Shown here in pieces: positions 6,302 through 13,186 of a stretch of 33,130 nt of DNA; the first letter of the stretch is position 1, and every line of letters begins with the position of its first letter. Source of the DNA: Gudongella sp. (GTDB taxonomy: Bacteria; Bacillota; Clostridia; Tissierellales; Tissierellaceae); contig JANKMX010000023.1 in assembly GCA_024649995.1 (NCBI GenBank), forward strand, positions 1 to 33,130, in the 5' to 3' direction. A program made the translations under genes and the position numbers. The notes beneath the pieces were generated by a model. It made no database searches, was not told the DNA's origin, and worked only from the letters and a program-made list of their open reading frames with translations.

Positions 6302-7603
6302 ATGAGAGCAGTTGATATAATTGAAAAGAAAAAGCATGGAGAACATTTAAGCAGGGAAGAAATTGACTTTATGGTCCAGGGATACACCAGGGATGAAATT
6401 CCTGATTATCAGATGTCAGCTTTCCTGATGACAATATACTTCAATGGAATGGGCAAGGATGAAATTGCCCACTTGACTGAAAGCTTTGTCAATTCAGGGG
6501 AACAGGTTGATCTTTCTCCGATAGAGGGAATCAAGGTTGACAAGCATTCAACAGGTGGAGTGGGAGACAAGATCAGTCTGATTGTCATACCCCTTGTTGC
6601 AAGTGCTGGAGTACCTGTTGCCAAGATGAGCGGAAGGGGCCTAGGCCACACAGGAGGAACCATTGACAAGCTTGAATCAATAGAGGGATTCAGGATTGAA
6701 CTGTCATCAAAGGAATTCATAGACAATGTGAACAGGCATAAGATGGCCATAGTTGGTCAAACTGCAAACCTTACACCTGCTGACAAGAAAATCTATGCCC
6801 TGAGGGATGTCACCTCCACAATTGACAGTATCCCACTGATCGCCAGCTCCATCATGAGCAAGAAGATAGCCTCTGGTGCAGATGCCATTGTTCTTGATGT
6901 CAAGGTTGGGTCTGGAGCATTTATGAAGACCATCAAGGAAGCAGAGAAGCTTGCAGAAACAATGGTTGGAATAGGAAAGAGTCTCAATAGAGATACGGTT
7001 GCAGTTATTACCAACATGGATCAACCCCTTGGAAACCAGGTTGGAAACAGCAATGAGGTGAAGGAGGCTATCAAAGTCCTTTCAGGCCATGGAGCAGAGG
7101 ATGAAACAACCATTGCCCTGACAATAGCCTCTCATATGTGTGTTCTTGGTGGAGCCTTTGGGGATTTCGATTCTGCTTACTCAAAGCTTCAGGAGACAAT
7201 TAAATCCGGAAAGGCCATTAAAAAGCTCAAGGAGCTCATATCCATCCAGGGGGGAAATCCTGAGGTTGTTGAAAATACTGATCTCTTGCCTGGAGCTAGG
7301 AATTCCATTGACATAAAATCGGAAAAGGATGGATTTGTCTACCAAATAGATGCAGAGAGCGTTGGAATAAGTGCCATGCTCCTTGGAGCAGGAAGAAGAA
7401 CCAAGGAGGATAAGATCGACTATGGTGCAGGAATAACACTCAGGAAGAAAATAGGGGATACAGTCAAGAAGGGTGAGGTTCTCTATACACTTATGACAAA
7501 TCTTGACGATTACCAGGATGCAGTTGAAAGAATGAAGGAAGCTTATGTGATTTCCAATGAAAAACCGGAGACAAAACCTTACATTTATAATATAATAAAA
7601 TAG
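6302..7603 (+). CDS. pdp: Pyrimidine-nucleoside phosphorylase
   Basis: The enzyme splits thymidine, deoxyuridine or uridine with phosphate into base and (deoxy)ribose 1-phosphate, feeding nucleoside salvage. It is 433 residues, the normal length. The N-terminal helical domain begins MRAVDIIEKK; the phosphate-binding motif KHSTGGVGDK is near 81-90 and the hallmark SGRGLGHTGGTIDKLE near 109-124; a C-terminal alpha/beta domain ends the protein. AGGAGG lies eight bases before ATG 6302 and only 11 bases separate it from xerD. The Clostridia usually place it in an xerD-deoB-punA-pdp run; deoB and punA are not here. Thymidine-only (deoA) and broad pyrimidine specificity are hard to separate by eye; the Gram-positive context favours pdp. 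Confidence 0.94.
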   Translation: MRAVDIIEKKKHGEHLSREEIDFMVQGYTRDEIPDYQMSAFLMTIYFNGMGKDEIAHLTESFVNSGEQVDLSPIEGIKVDKHSTGGVGDKISLIVIPLVASAGVPVAKMSGRGLGHTGGTIDKLESIEGFRIELSSKEFIDNVNRHKMAIVGQTANLTPADKKIYALRDVTSTIDSIPLIASSIMSKKIASGADAIVLDVKVGSGAFMKTIKEAEKLAETMVGIGKSLNRDTVAVITNMDQPLGNQVGNSNEVKEAIKVLSGHGAEDETTIALTIASHMCVLGGAFGDFDSAYSKLQETIKSGKAIKKLKELISIQGGNPEVVENTDLLPGARNSIDIKSEKDGFVYQIDAESVGISAMLLGAGRRTKEDKIDYGAGITLRKKIGDTVKKGEVLYTLMTNLDDYQDAVERMKEAYVISNEKPETKPYIYNIIK

Positions 7604-7616
7604 TGAGAATATGATG

Positions 7617-7645
7617 CCTCGACAATTCATGGTCGGGGTTCATTA
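7617..7645 (+). terminator. Weak terminator-like hairpin after pdp
   Basis: CCTCGAC (7617-7623) pairs with GTCGGGG (7632-7638), including one G-T pair, over an 8-base loop, then TTCATTATT. The T tract is interrupted, so termination would be partial at best. Confidence 0.35.
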
Positions 7646-7701
7646 TTATGGTTTGGAAGTTATAGTCAATGAATACTTGATATTGAAAGCAGAGGTAGTA
7701 T

Positions 7702-8289
7702 ATGGAATATATAATCAGTCTACCCGGACTGTTGATTGCAATAATTTTTCATGAGCTGGCACATGGTCTGACTGCCTATTGGCTGGGAGACCCAACAGCA
7801 AAAAATGCAGGAAGATTGACCTTAAATCCCATCAAGCATATTGATCCTGTGGGATTTCTGTTTATGCTGATTTTCAGATTTGGATGGGCAAAGGCGGTAC
7901 CCATCAATCCCAGCTATTTCAAGAATAGAAAGCGGGACACTATCCTTGTATCAATTGCAGGGGTAACTACCAACTTCATAATTGCGATAATTACTGGAGC
8001 AGTATTGGTGTATGCACCAATAGGAAATGAAATTCTGGCTCAGATGCTGGTAATAACACTTTGGTACAATATAATGCTCGGTGTGTTCAACCTTATGCCC
8101 TTTCCACCCTTGGATGGCTCCAAGGTTGTGGCAAGCCTCCTGCCTGTGAAGATGGAGTATTATTTCTACAGGTATGAGAAGTATTTCTATCTGATCCTAA
8201 TATTCCTGATTGCAACAAGGGGAATCAGCAGAATACTTGGACCATTGGTTGATTTTGTGTACCGTTTGATTATAAATCTGCTTATTTAG
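7702..8289 (+). CDS. Site-2 protease family (M50) membrane metalloprotease
   Basis: This is a small intramembrane zinc protease of family M50B, a family that cleaves membrane-bound regulators. The 195-residue protein has the zinc motif HELAH (17-21) inside the first hydrophobic segment, further membrane segments at about 50-62, 82-104, 112-132 and 160-190, and the third metal ligand in NLMPFPPLDG (Asp138, Gly139). It lacks PDZ and CBS domains, so it belongs to the minimal group often found beside scpA in Clostridia. The target is unknown. AGAGGT precedes ATG 7702. Its stop is nine bases before the scpA start, suggesting co-transcription with scpA-scpB, though a functional link to chromosome segregation is not established. 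Confidence 0.9.
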   Translation: MEYIISLPGLLIAIIFHELAHGLTAYWLGDPTAKNAGRLTLNPIKHIDPVGFLFMLIFRFGWAKAVPINPSYFKNRKRDTILVSIAGVTTNFIIAIITGAVLVYAPIGNEILAQMLVITLWYNIMLGVFNLMPFPPLDGSKVVASLLPVKMEYYFYRYEKYFYLILIFLIATRGISRILGPLVDFVYRLIINLLI

Positions 8290-8298
8290 GAGTATGCC

Positions 8299-9030
8299 AT
8301 GAGCTATAATATAAGCGTTGAGGTTTTTGAAGGACCACTGGACCTTCTTTTGAAACTTATTGATAAAAACGAAATAGATATCTATGACATTCCCATAAAC
8401 ACTGTTACGGAGCAATTTATTGAGCAGTTGAAGATGTGGGAGGAAATGAACCTGGAGGTGGCCAGTGACTTTATTATAATGGCATCGACCCTTATTGAAA
8501 TAAAGTCAAGACTCCTTCTACCCAAGGAAACAGTTTTTGTTGATGGTGAGGAGGTCCAGGTAGACCCAAGGGAAGAGCTTGTTAAGAGACTTATGGAATA
8601 CAAGCTATACAAGGAGATTTCCGAGAACCTGAAATCCTCAGAGGAGGTATACAGCAAGGTTTACTACAAGCCTCAGGAGGATGTCAGTGACTTCAGGGAC
8701 CCCTTTGAGGAGCTCAGTGCCGTGGAGCTTAGAGATCTTGTGGATACTCTTGAAAACATACTGCAAAGACATCGATACAACAATCCGCAGGGGGAGTTCT
8801 TCGAAATAAGAAGAGAGGAAGTAAGCCTTGAGGAATGTACAAGAGACATCGAAAGCAAGGTCAAGGCTTGGCACAAAATAAGATTTAGCGATATAATAAG
8901 TGCTCAATCCTCCAGATCAAGGATAATTGCGTACTTTTTATCCCTGCTGGAGCTTATGAGAACAAGACTCATATCAGTAAGACAGGATGGCAGCTTTTCT
9001 GATCTTATCATTGAGAAGAGAGGTATTTGA
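8299..9030 (+). CDS. scpA: Segregation and condensation protein A
   Basis: ScpA is the kleisin of the bacterial Smc-ScpAB condensin complex; it bridges the Smc heads and binds a ScpB dimer to organise the newly replicated chromosome. The 243-residue protein opens with the family hallmark VFEGPLDLLLKLIDKNEIDIYDIPI (given here by its key run FEGPLDLLL at 10-18) and has the helical N-terminal domain, an acidic middle and a C-terminal winged-helix (about 165-243). The start ATG 8299 follows TAGGAG. The stop is three bases before scpB, whose ribosome site lies in the last scpA codons, so the two proteins are translationally linked. Confidence 0.96.
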   Translation: MSYNISVEVFEGPLDLLLKLIDKNEIDIYDIPINTVTEQFIEQLKMWEEMNLEVASDFIIMASTLIEIKSRLLLPKETVFVDGEEVQVDPREELVKRLMEYKLYKEISENLKSSEEVYSKVYYKPQEDVSDFRDPFEELSAVELRDLVDTLENILQRHRYNNPQGEFFEIRREEVSLEECTRDIESKVKAWHKIRFSDIISAQSSRSRIIAYFLSLLELMRTRLISVRQDGSFSDLIIEKRGI

Positions 9031-9033
9031 TAT

Positions 9034-9564
9034 ATGGAAAATCGCGAGATAAAGTCAATAATTGAAGGACTGCTCTTTACCTTTGGTGAGCCAATTGAGA
9101 GCAATGAAATTGCAAAGGTCTTGGATTTGCCAACAAAGGAGGTTCATTCAATTCTGCTGGAAATGAAGGATGAATTTGACTTCAACAGACGTGGCATCAG
9201 AATCATCAGGTTCAATAAATCATTTCAGTTGGGAACAAGACCGGAGCATCACGAATGGATAAAACAGGTTGTACATGGCAGAAATACCAGGTCTCTTTCA
9301 AACGCAGCATTGGAAACCCTGTCAATAGTTGCCTACAAGCAGCCAGTTACAAAGGCGGATATAGACCACATAAGGGGAGTGAAGAGTGACAGGAGCCTTG
9401 AGACCCTTATTGGAAGAAGGCTGGTTAAGGAAGTGGGGAAGCTTGAAAAGCCGGGAAGACCGAATCTATATGGAACAACTGATGAGTTTTTAAGATATTT
9501 TGGGTTGGAATCCCTTGATGAACTACCACCGGTGGATGATTTTACTATAGAAAACGAGGAGTAG
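9034..9564 (+). CDS. scpB: Segregation and condensation protein B
   Basis: ScpB dimerises through paired winged-helix domains and clasps the central part of ScpA in the Smc complex. The 176-residue protein shows the two winged helices (about 1-80 and 88-160) and the family hallmark SIVAYKQPVTKADIDHIRGV region (key residues Ala105-Tyr-Lys-Gln-Pro and Ile-Arg-Gly-Val). The ribosome site GAGAGG is within the end of scpA. It is followed after 12 bases by rluB, a neighbour seen in most Bacillota. The spore maturation genes spmA/spmB and dacF, often found around this point in spore-formers, are not present. Confidence 0.95.
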   Translation: MENREIKSIIEGLLFTFGEPIESNEIAKVLDLPTKEVHSILLEMKDEFDFNRRGIRIIRFNKSFQLGTRPEHHEWIKQVVHGRNTRSLSNAALETLSIVAYKQPVTKADIDHIRGVKSDRSLETLIGRRLVKEVGKLEKPGRPNLYGTTDEFLRYFGLESLDELPPVDDFTIENEE

Positions 9565-9576
9565 AGGAGTTTTGTT

Positions 9577-10299
9577 ATGAAGGATAAGAGTGTAAGACTG
9601 CAGAAGTATATGGCAATGAGTGGAGTGGCCTCCAGGAGGGCTTCAGAGGATCTCATAAAGGAAGGCAGAGTACAGGTCAACGGGAAGGTTGTCACTGAGA
9701 TGGGGGTTACTGTGGTACCTGGAAAGGACAAGGTAAAGGTTGACGGGATAAATATAAGACCTGAGAGCAACAAGGTCTATGTTGTACTTAACAAACCAGT
9801 TGGTATTGTAACCAGCGTTAAGGATGAAAAGGGAAGAGCTGTGGTGACCGATCTGATCGAAGAGATTGAAGAGAGAATCTATCCAGTGGGAAGGCTTGAT
9901 GCGGACACAAGTGGACTGGTTCTGCTTACAAACGATGGAGAGCTTGCCTTTAAGCTGACCCATCCGAGCAAAATGGTCTACAAGAGGTATATTGCCATAG
10001 TTGAAGGAGTTCCAAACAAGGGAGAGCTTGAAAGGTTCAGGAAGGGAATTAGACTTGAGGGAAGGATGACTGCACCTGCCAAGGTAAAGATTCTCAAGAA
10101 TTTCGATGAAGACTCAATATTGGATATACAGATATATGAAGGCCGTAACAGGCAGGTAAAGAAGATGTGCGAAAAAATCAACCATCCTGTAAAAAAGCTT
10201 AAGAGAATATCATTTGGCGAAATTGAACTGGGTGGACTGGAACCGGGGAACTGGAGATATCTTAATGATGAGGAACTTGATTATATCAAATCTCTTTAG
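9577..10299 (+). CDS. rluB: RsuA/RluB-family rRNA pseudouridine synthase
   Basis: The enzyme isomerises a uridine of rRNA to pseudouridine; in Bacillus the scpB-linked member is RluB, acting on 23S rRNA. The 240-residue protein has an N-terminal S4 domain (about 5-60), then the catalytic domain with the motif GRLDADTSGL at 105-114, where Asp108 is the catalytic Asp, and the C-terminal GRNRQVKKM motif. ATG 9577 follows GAGGAG within the end of scpB. RluB is inferred from position; S4-domain relatives (RsuA, RluE, RluF) share the motifs, so the target nucleotide is unproven. Confidence 0.92.
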   Translation: MKDKSVRLQKYMAMSGVASRRASEDLIKEGRVQVNGKVVTEMGVTVVPGKDKVKVDGINIRPESNKVYVVLNKPVGIVTSVKDEKGRAVVTDLIEEIEERIYPVGRLDADTSGLVLLTNDGELAFKLTHPSKMVYKRYIAIVEGVPNKGELERFRKGIRLEGRMTAPAKVKILKNFDEDSILDIQIYEGRNRQVKKMCEKINHPVKKLKRISFGEIELGGLEPGNWRYLNDEELDYIKSL

Positions 10300-10338
10300 G
10301 CTTGATATCGTCCCAAGAAATCATTATTTAATTTGCGA

Positions 10339-10345
10339 AGAGGTG
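10339..10345 (+). promoter_or_regulatory. Ribosome binding site fixing the GNAT start
   Basis: AGAGGTG ends five bases before ATG 10351. It supports that codon rather than the in-frame TTG at 10333, which lies upstream of this site. Confidence 0.65.
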
Positions 10346-10350
10346 AAGGT

Positions 10351-10749
10351 ATGCTTAGCTTTAAGGATGTATCAGATATAGATATGATCAAGAGGTTTCT
10401 CAACAAGAACAGCATATGGGAAAGATTTAGTCCCAAAGGGTTGTTTTTTGGTGCATTTGACGATGGAAAGCTATTTGGAACGACTCAAATAGTACTGGAG
10501 GATGGAAAGGCCTACATCCAGTTCGTGTTCATAGATAAGGAATATAGGGGTCAGGGTTTGGGCAATGCTATGGTCAGGTCCCTCTTTAACAAGCTGGAAA
10601 TGAACGGCTTCAATATGGTCTATTCAAAGATAGAAGATGAATATCTAGAGAAAATAGGTTTTTCAATGGACCAAGGTGAATATTACTGTAATCTTGAAGA
10701 CCTGTTTTCTGGAGGATGTTCCTGCTGCATAGGAGATCATCATGATTGA
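10351..10749 (+). CDS. Small GNAT N-acetyltransferase with Cys-rich tail
   Basis: The 132-residue protein has the GNAT fold: the acetyl-CoA phosphate loop YRGQGLG near 72-78, preceded by a beta strand (AYIQFVFIDKEY) and followed by the usual amphipathic helix. The substrate is unknown. Unusual features are a C-terminal tail with Gly-Gly-Cys-Ser-Cys-Cys followed by an Asp-His-His-Asp end, which looks able to bind a metal. The stop overlaps the next start by eight bases (ATG 10742), so it is translationally coupled to mnmM. I chose ATG 10351 for its ribosome site. Transfer to a small molecule, a protein N terminus or tRNA cannot be decided. Confidence 0.82.
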   Translation: MLSFKDVSDIDMIKRFLNKNSIWERFSPKGLFFGAFDDGKLFGTTQIVLEDGKAYIQFVFIDKEYRGQGLGNAMVRSLFNKLEMNGFNMVYSKIEDEYLEKIGFSMDQGEYYCNLEDLFSGGCSCCIGDHHD

Positions 10750-11329
10750 AAAGCTTAACAATGCCACACAATTTACAGAGATTCTTATGGAGAGATTTGT
10801 ATCAGAGGGTAAGGTGTGTGTTGATGGAACTGTAGGTAATGGGCATGATGCCTGTAAGCTTGCTGGCCTTGTAGGGGAATCAGGCTTTGTATACGGATTT
10901 GATATTCAAGCCGAGGCCATTGTGAGTTCACAGACGCTTATTGAAAGCAGGGGCCTGGAAAATAGAGTGAGGCTAATCCAGGACACACATGAGAACATGG
11001 AAATCCATGTACCAGATCAGATTGATTTTATAATTTACAATTTAGGGTATCTACCTGGTGGGGACAAGACCATAAGGACAGAATCAAATGCTATAATCAA
11101 GAGTATGGAAAAGTCTTTGAGGATAATGAAGCCTGGGGCCGTCATGTTGGTTACTGCATACAGAGGACACCAGGGAGGACTTGATGAATACATTGCAGTG
11201 AAGAAGTATTTAAGGAGTCTTCCGCAACGCAGCTACAATGTATTTGAATTTTCATTCATAAATCAGAAGAACAACCCCCCAATTACAATTGGGCTGGAAG
11301 TCAGAGGAGGTAGAACATGCCAAAGGTAA
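10742..11329 (+). CDS. mnmM: tRNA 5-aminomethyl-2-thiouridine methyltransferase MnmM (YtqB family)
   Basis: MnmM is the Gram-positive enzyme that methylates nm5s2U34 of tRNA to mnm5s2U34, replacing the MnmC methylase domain. The 195-residue protein has the SAM-binding loop DGTVGNGHD (about 28-36), then GFDIQ, the diagnostic YNLGYLPGGDK (about 99-109), YRGHQGGLDE and, near the end, FINQKNNPP, all characteristic of the YtqB family. It overlaps the GNAT gene by eight bases and the following carboxyltransferase gene by 13 bases. The family was long annotated as a putative rRNA methylase; the present call follows the later assignment of B. subtilis YtqB. Confidence 0.88.
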   Translation: MIEKLNNATQFTEILMERFVSEGKVCVDGTVGNGHDACKLAGLVGESGFVYGFDIQAEAIVSSQTLIESRGLENRVRLIQDTHENMEIHVPDQIDFIIYNLGYLPGGDKTIRTESNAIIKSMEKSLRIMKPGAVMLVTAYRGHQGGLDEYIAVKKYLRSLPQRSYNVFEFSFINQKNNPPITIGLEVRGGRTCQR

Positions 11330-12714
11330 AAATTATGGAAACAGCTTTAAGGGATGCACATCAGTCACTAATTGCCACTAGAATGAGTACGGAGGATATG
11401 ATTCCCATAGCTGAAAAGATGGATAAGGTTGGATATCATGCTATGGAGGTATGGGGAGGAGCTACGTTTGACTCATGCCTGAGGTTTTTAAATGAGGATC
11501 CATGGGAGAGATTGAGAGCCCTTAGAAAGGCATTCAAGAACACCAAGCTTCAGATGCTCCTAAGGGGACAGAACATTTTGGGATACAAGCATTATCCCGA
11601 TGATGTTGTTGAAGAGTTTGTAAAGAAGGCAATAGAGAACGGAATAGATATTGTCAGGATATTTGATGCCCTGAATGATCTGAGGAATCTGGAGACGTCC
11701 ATCAAGGCTGTCAAGAAGTACGGTGGACATGCTCAGGGAGCAATATCCTACACAGTGAGTCCGGTTCACAACAACGAGTACTATGTCAACCTTGCAAAGG
11801 ATATGGTCCAAATGGGCGTGGATTCAATCTGCATCAAGGATATGTCAGGCATACTTCTTCCATATGTTGCCTATGACCTTGTGAAGGACCTTAAATCGGC
11901 CGTGGATGTGCCAATAGAGGTTCACTCACACTTTACCAGTGGTATAGCAAACCAGACCTATCTTAAGGCAATAGAGGCGGGAGCGGATATTGTTGACACT
12001 GCAATTTCACCTCTTGGAAATGGTACAAGTCAGCCTGCCACAGAGCCTATGATAGCATCTCTGGAGGGAACTGAGTACTATCCTGATATTGACTTTGATT
12101 TGCTTCTTGAGGTATCTGAGTATTTCAAAGGTCTGAGGGACAAATACATGAAGGCTGGTCTTCTAGATACAAAGGTGCTTAATGTGGATGTGAATACCCT
12201 GAAATACCAGGTTCCAGGAGGCATGCTGTCCAACCTTGTGTCCCAGCTTAAGGCACAGGGAAAGGAGGACCTGTACGATGATGTCCTCAAGGAGATTCCA
12301 AGAGTTCGGGAGGAACTGGGATATCCTCCATTGGTAACCCCAATGAGTCAGATGGTGGGTACCACAGCGCTTTTCAATGTAATAACTGGAGAAAGGTACA
12401 AAATGGTTCCTACAGAGACCAAGAACTATGTAAAGGGACTTTACGGAAGACCGCCTGCACCAATCTCGGATGAGATAAGGAAAAAGATAATTGGGGATGA
12501 CCAGGTGTTTGAAGGCAGACCTGCCGATATGCTGGAGCCACAGCTTGACAACTACAGAAAAGAAATCAGTGAATATATTGAACAGGATGAGGATGTACTT
12601 AGCTATGCCCTGTTCCCACAGGTTGCAATTCCATTCTTTAAGCAAAGGCTTGCAGCCAAGTACAAAATAGAAACAGATTTGCTGGATCAGGAAAACCAGA
12701 CACATCCAGTCTAG
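11317..12714 (+). CDS. oadA: Biotin-dependent carboxyltransferase subunit (oxaloacetate decarboxylase alpha / PycB type), no biotin domain
   Basis: This is a carboxyltransferase TIM barrel that moves CO2 between biotin and a 2-oxo acid such as oxaloacetate or pyruvate. The 465-residue protein has RDAHQS at 12-17, QMLLRGQN near 79-86, the carboxylated lysine Lys174 in IKDMSG, and metal ligands His203 and His205 in EVHSHF; the conserved PYC_OADA domain fills the C-terminal part. It ends without the AMKM biotin-carrier domain, so a separate biotin protein is required and none is encoded in this window. It overlaps mnmM by 13 bases and ends a long operon at the terminator that follows. Methylmalonyl-CoA carboxyltransferase 5S and oxaloacetate decarboxylase alpha are both possible; the substrate is not decided. 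Confidence 0.88.
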   Translation: MPKVKIMETALRDAHQSLIATRMSTEDMIPIAEKMDKVGYHAMEVWGGATFDSCLRFLNEDPWERLRALRKAFKNTKLQMLLRGQNILGYKHYPDDVVEEFVKKAIENGIDIVRIFDALNDLRNLETSIKAVKKYGGHAQGAISYTVSPVHNNEYYVNLAKDMVQMGVDSICIKDMSGILLPYVAYDLVKDLKSAVDVPIEVHSHFTSGIANQTYLKAIEAGADIVDTAISPLGNGTSQPATEPMIASLEGTEYYPDIDFDLLLEVSEYFKGLRDKYMKAGLLDTKVLNVDVNTLKYQVPGGMLSNLVSQLKAQGKEDLYDDVLKEIPRVREELGYPPLVTPMSQMVGTTALFNVITGERYKMVPTETKNYVKGLYGRPPAPISDEIRKKIIGDDQVFEGRPADMLEPQLDNYRKEISEYIEQDEDVLSYALFPQVAIPFFKQRLAAKYKIETDLLDQENQTHPV

Positions 12715-12740
12715 GAAATGAGTTGGAAATGGATATGGTG

Positions 12741-12768
12741 AAAAACAAGCCTCAGGGCTTGTTTTTTT
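12741..12768 (+). terminator. Intrinsic terminator after oadA
   Basis: ACAAGCC (12745-12751) pairs perfectly with GGCTTGT (12756-12762) around a 4-base loop, extended by A runs on the left and T (12762-12768) on the right. It closes the long run of genes from tlyA onward. Confidence 0.9.
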
Positions 12769-12881
12769 GCTCAAATATGATTGAATCTGTAAATAATTTT
12801 CTTGATCAATGTCCATATATTCAATCGTTTGAAAGCAAACTTGCAAAAACCTATTAAAATGGGTAAATTATGAAATAAATC

Positions 12882-12910
12882 TTGCAAAAGCAAATATACT
12901 TTGTTATTAT
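12882..12910 (+). promoter_or_regulatory. Sigma-A promoter of the kor operon
   Basis: TTGCAA (12882-12887) and TATTAT (12905-12910) are separated by exactly 17 bases, placing the start near 12917. A second CTTGCAAAA occurs 41 bases upstream (12840-12848), possibly a second -35 with the weak -10 TAAATT at 12864. Confidence 0.65.
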
Positions 12911-12912
12911 TT

Positions 12913-12968
12913 AGGTAAGAAATCAAGTTACCTATTTGTAGTTATTTGGGTAAGTGACCAAGTTACCT
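12913..12968 (+). promoter_or_regulatory. Two tandem 21-bp inverted repeats, probable operators of korDABC
   Basis: Copy 1 (12913-12933) reads AGGTAA-N9-TTACCT. Copy 2 (12948-12968) reads GGGTAA-N9-TTACCT. Both have G at the first spacer base and CAAG before the second half, and both are preceded by TTATTT. Repeat period is 35 bp. Copy 1 covers the predicted start of transcription and copy 2 lies just before the ribosome site at 12971, an arrangement fitting a repressor. As RNA each could also form a short hairpin. The cognate protein is not known; the RpiR-type regulator at the operon end is a candidate. Confidence 0.6.
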
Positions 12969-12970
12969 TT

Positions 12971-12976
12971 AGGAGG
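12971..12976 (+). promoter_or_regulatory. Ribosome binding site of korD
   Basis: A perfect AGGAGG sits seven bases before ATG 12984 and three bases after the second operator-like repeat, so a bound protein or an RNA hairpin at 12948-12968 could affect access to it. Confidence 0.8.
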
Positions 12977-12983
12977 GAAAACG

Positions 12984-13184
12984 ATGCCAGATAAGAAGGA
13001 AAAAATTGTTACCGTTGAGAAGGAATGGTGCAAGGGCTGTGGCATTTGCGTAGCATATTGTCCAAAGAGCGTTCTTGCTTTGCAGGATGGTAAGGTAGAG
13101 ATTGTGGATCTTGAAGCGTGCATACAGTGTGGTCAATGTGAATTGCGTTGTCCTGATTATGCAATTTACTTAAGGGAGGAATAA
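12984..13184 (+). CDS. korD: 2-oxoacid:ferredoxin oxidoreductase delta subunit (2[4Fe-4S] ferredoxin)
   Basis: This small subunit carries electrons from the TPP centre of the oxidoreductase to an external ferredoxin. The 66-residue protein has two CxxCxxCxxxC clusters, Cys16/19/22/26 and Cys46/49/52/56, in the typical bacterial ferredoxin arrangement. The start is ATG 12984, with AGGAGG at 12971-12976; the in-frame GTG at 12954 lies inside the second operator copy and has no ribosome site. It is the first gene of korDABC, two bases before korA. Confidence 0.93.
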   Translation: MPDKKEKIVTVEKEWCKGCGICVAYCPKSVLALQDGKVEIVDLEACIQCGQCELRCPDYAIYLREE

Positions 13185-13186
13185 AG

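Noticed and set aside
7181-7630. A 149-codon minus-strand frame opposite the end of pdp
   Set aside because: Mirror of coding sequence with no start signals or family features.
12163-12846. A 227-codon open frame on the minus strand opposite oadA
   Set aside because: It is a shadow of a well-supported gene, spans the terminator, has no ribosome site and no recognisable protein character.
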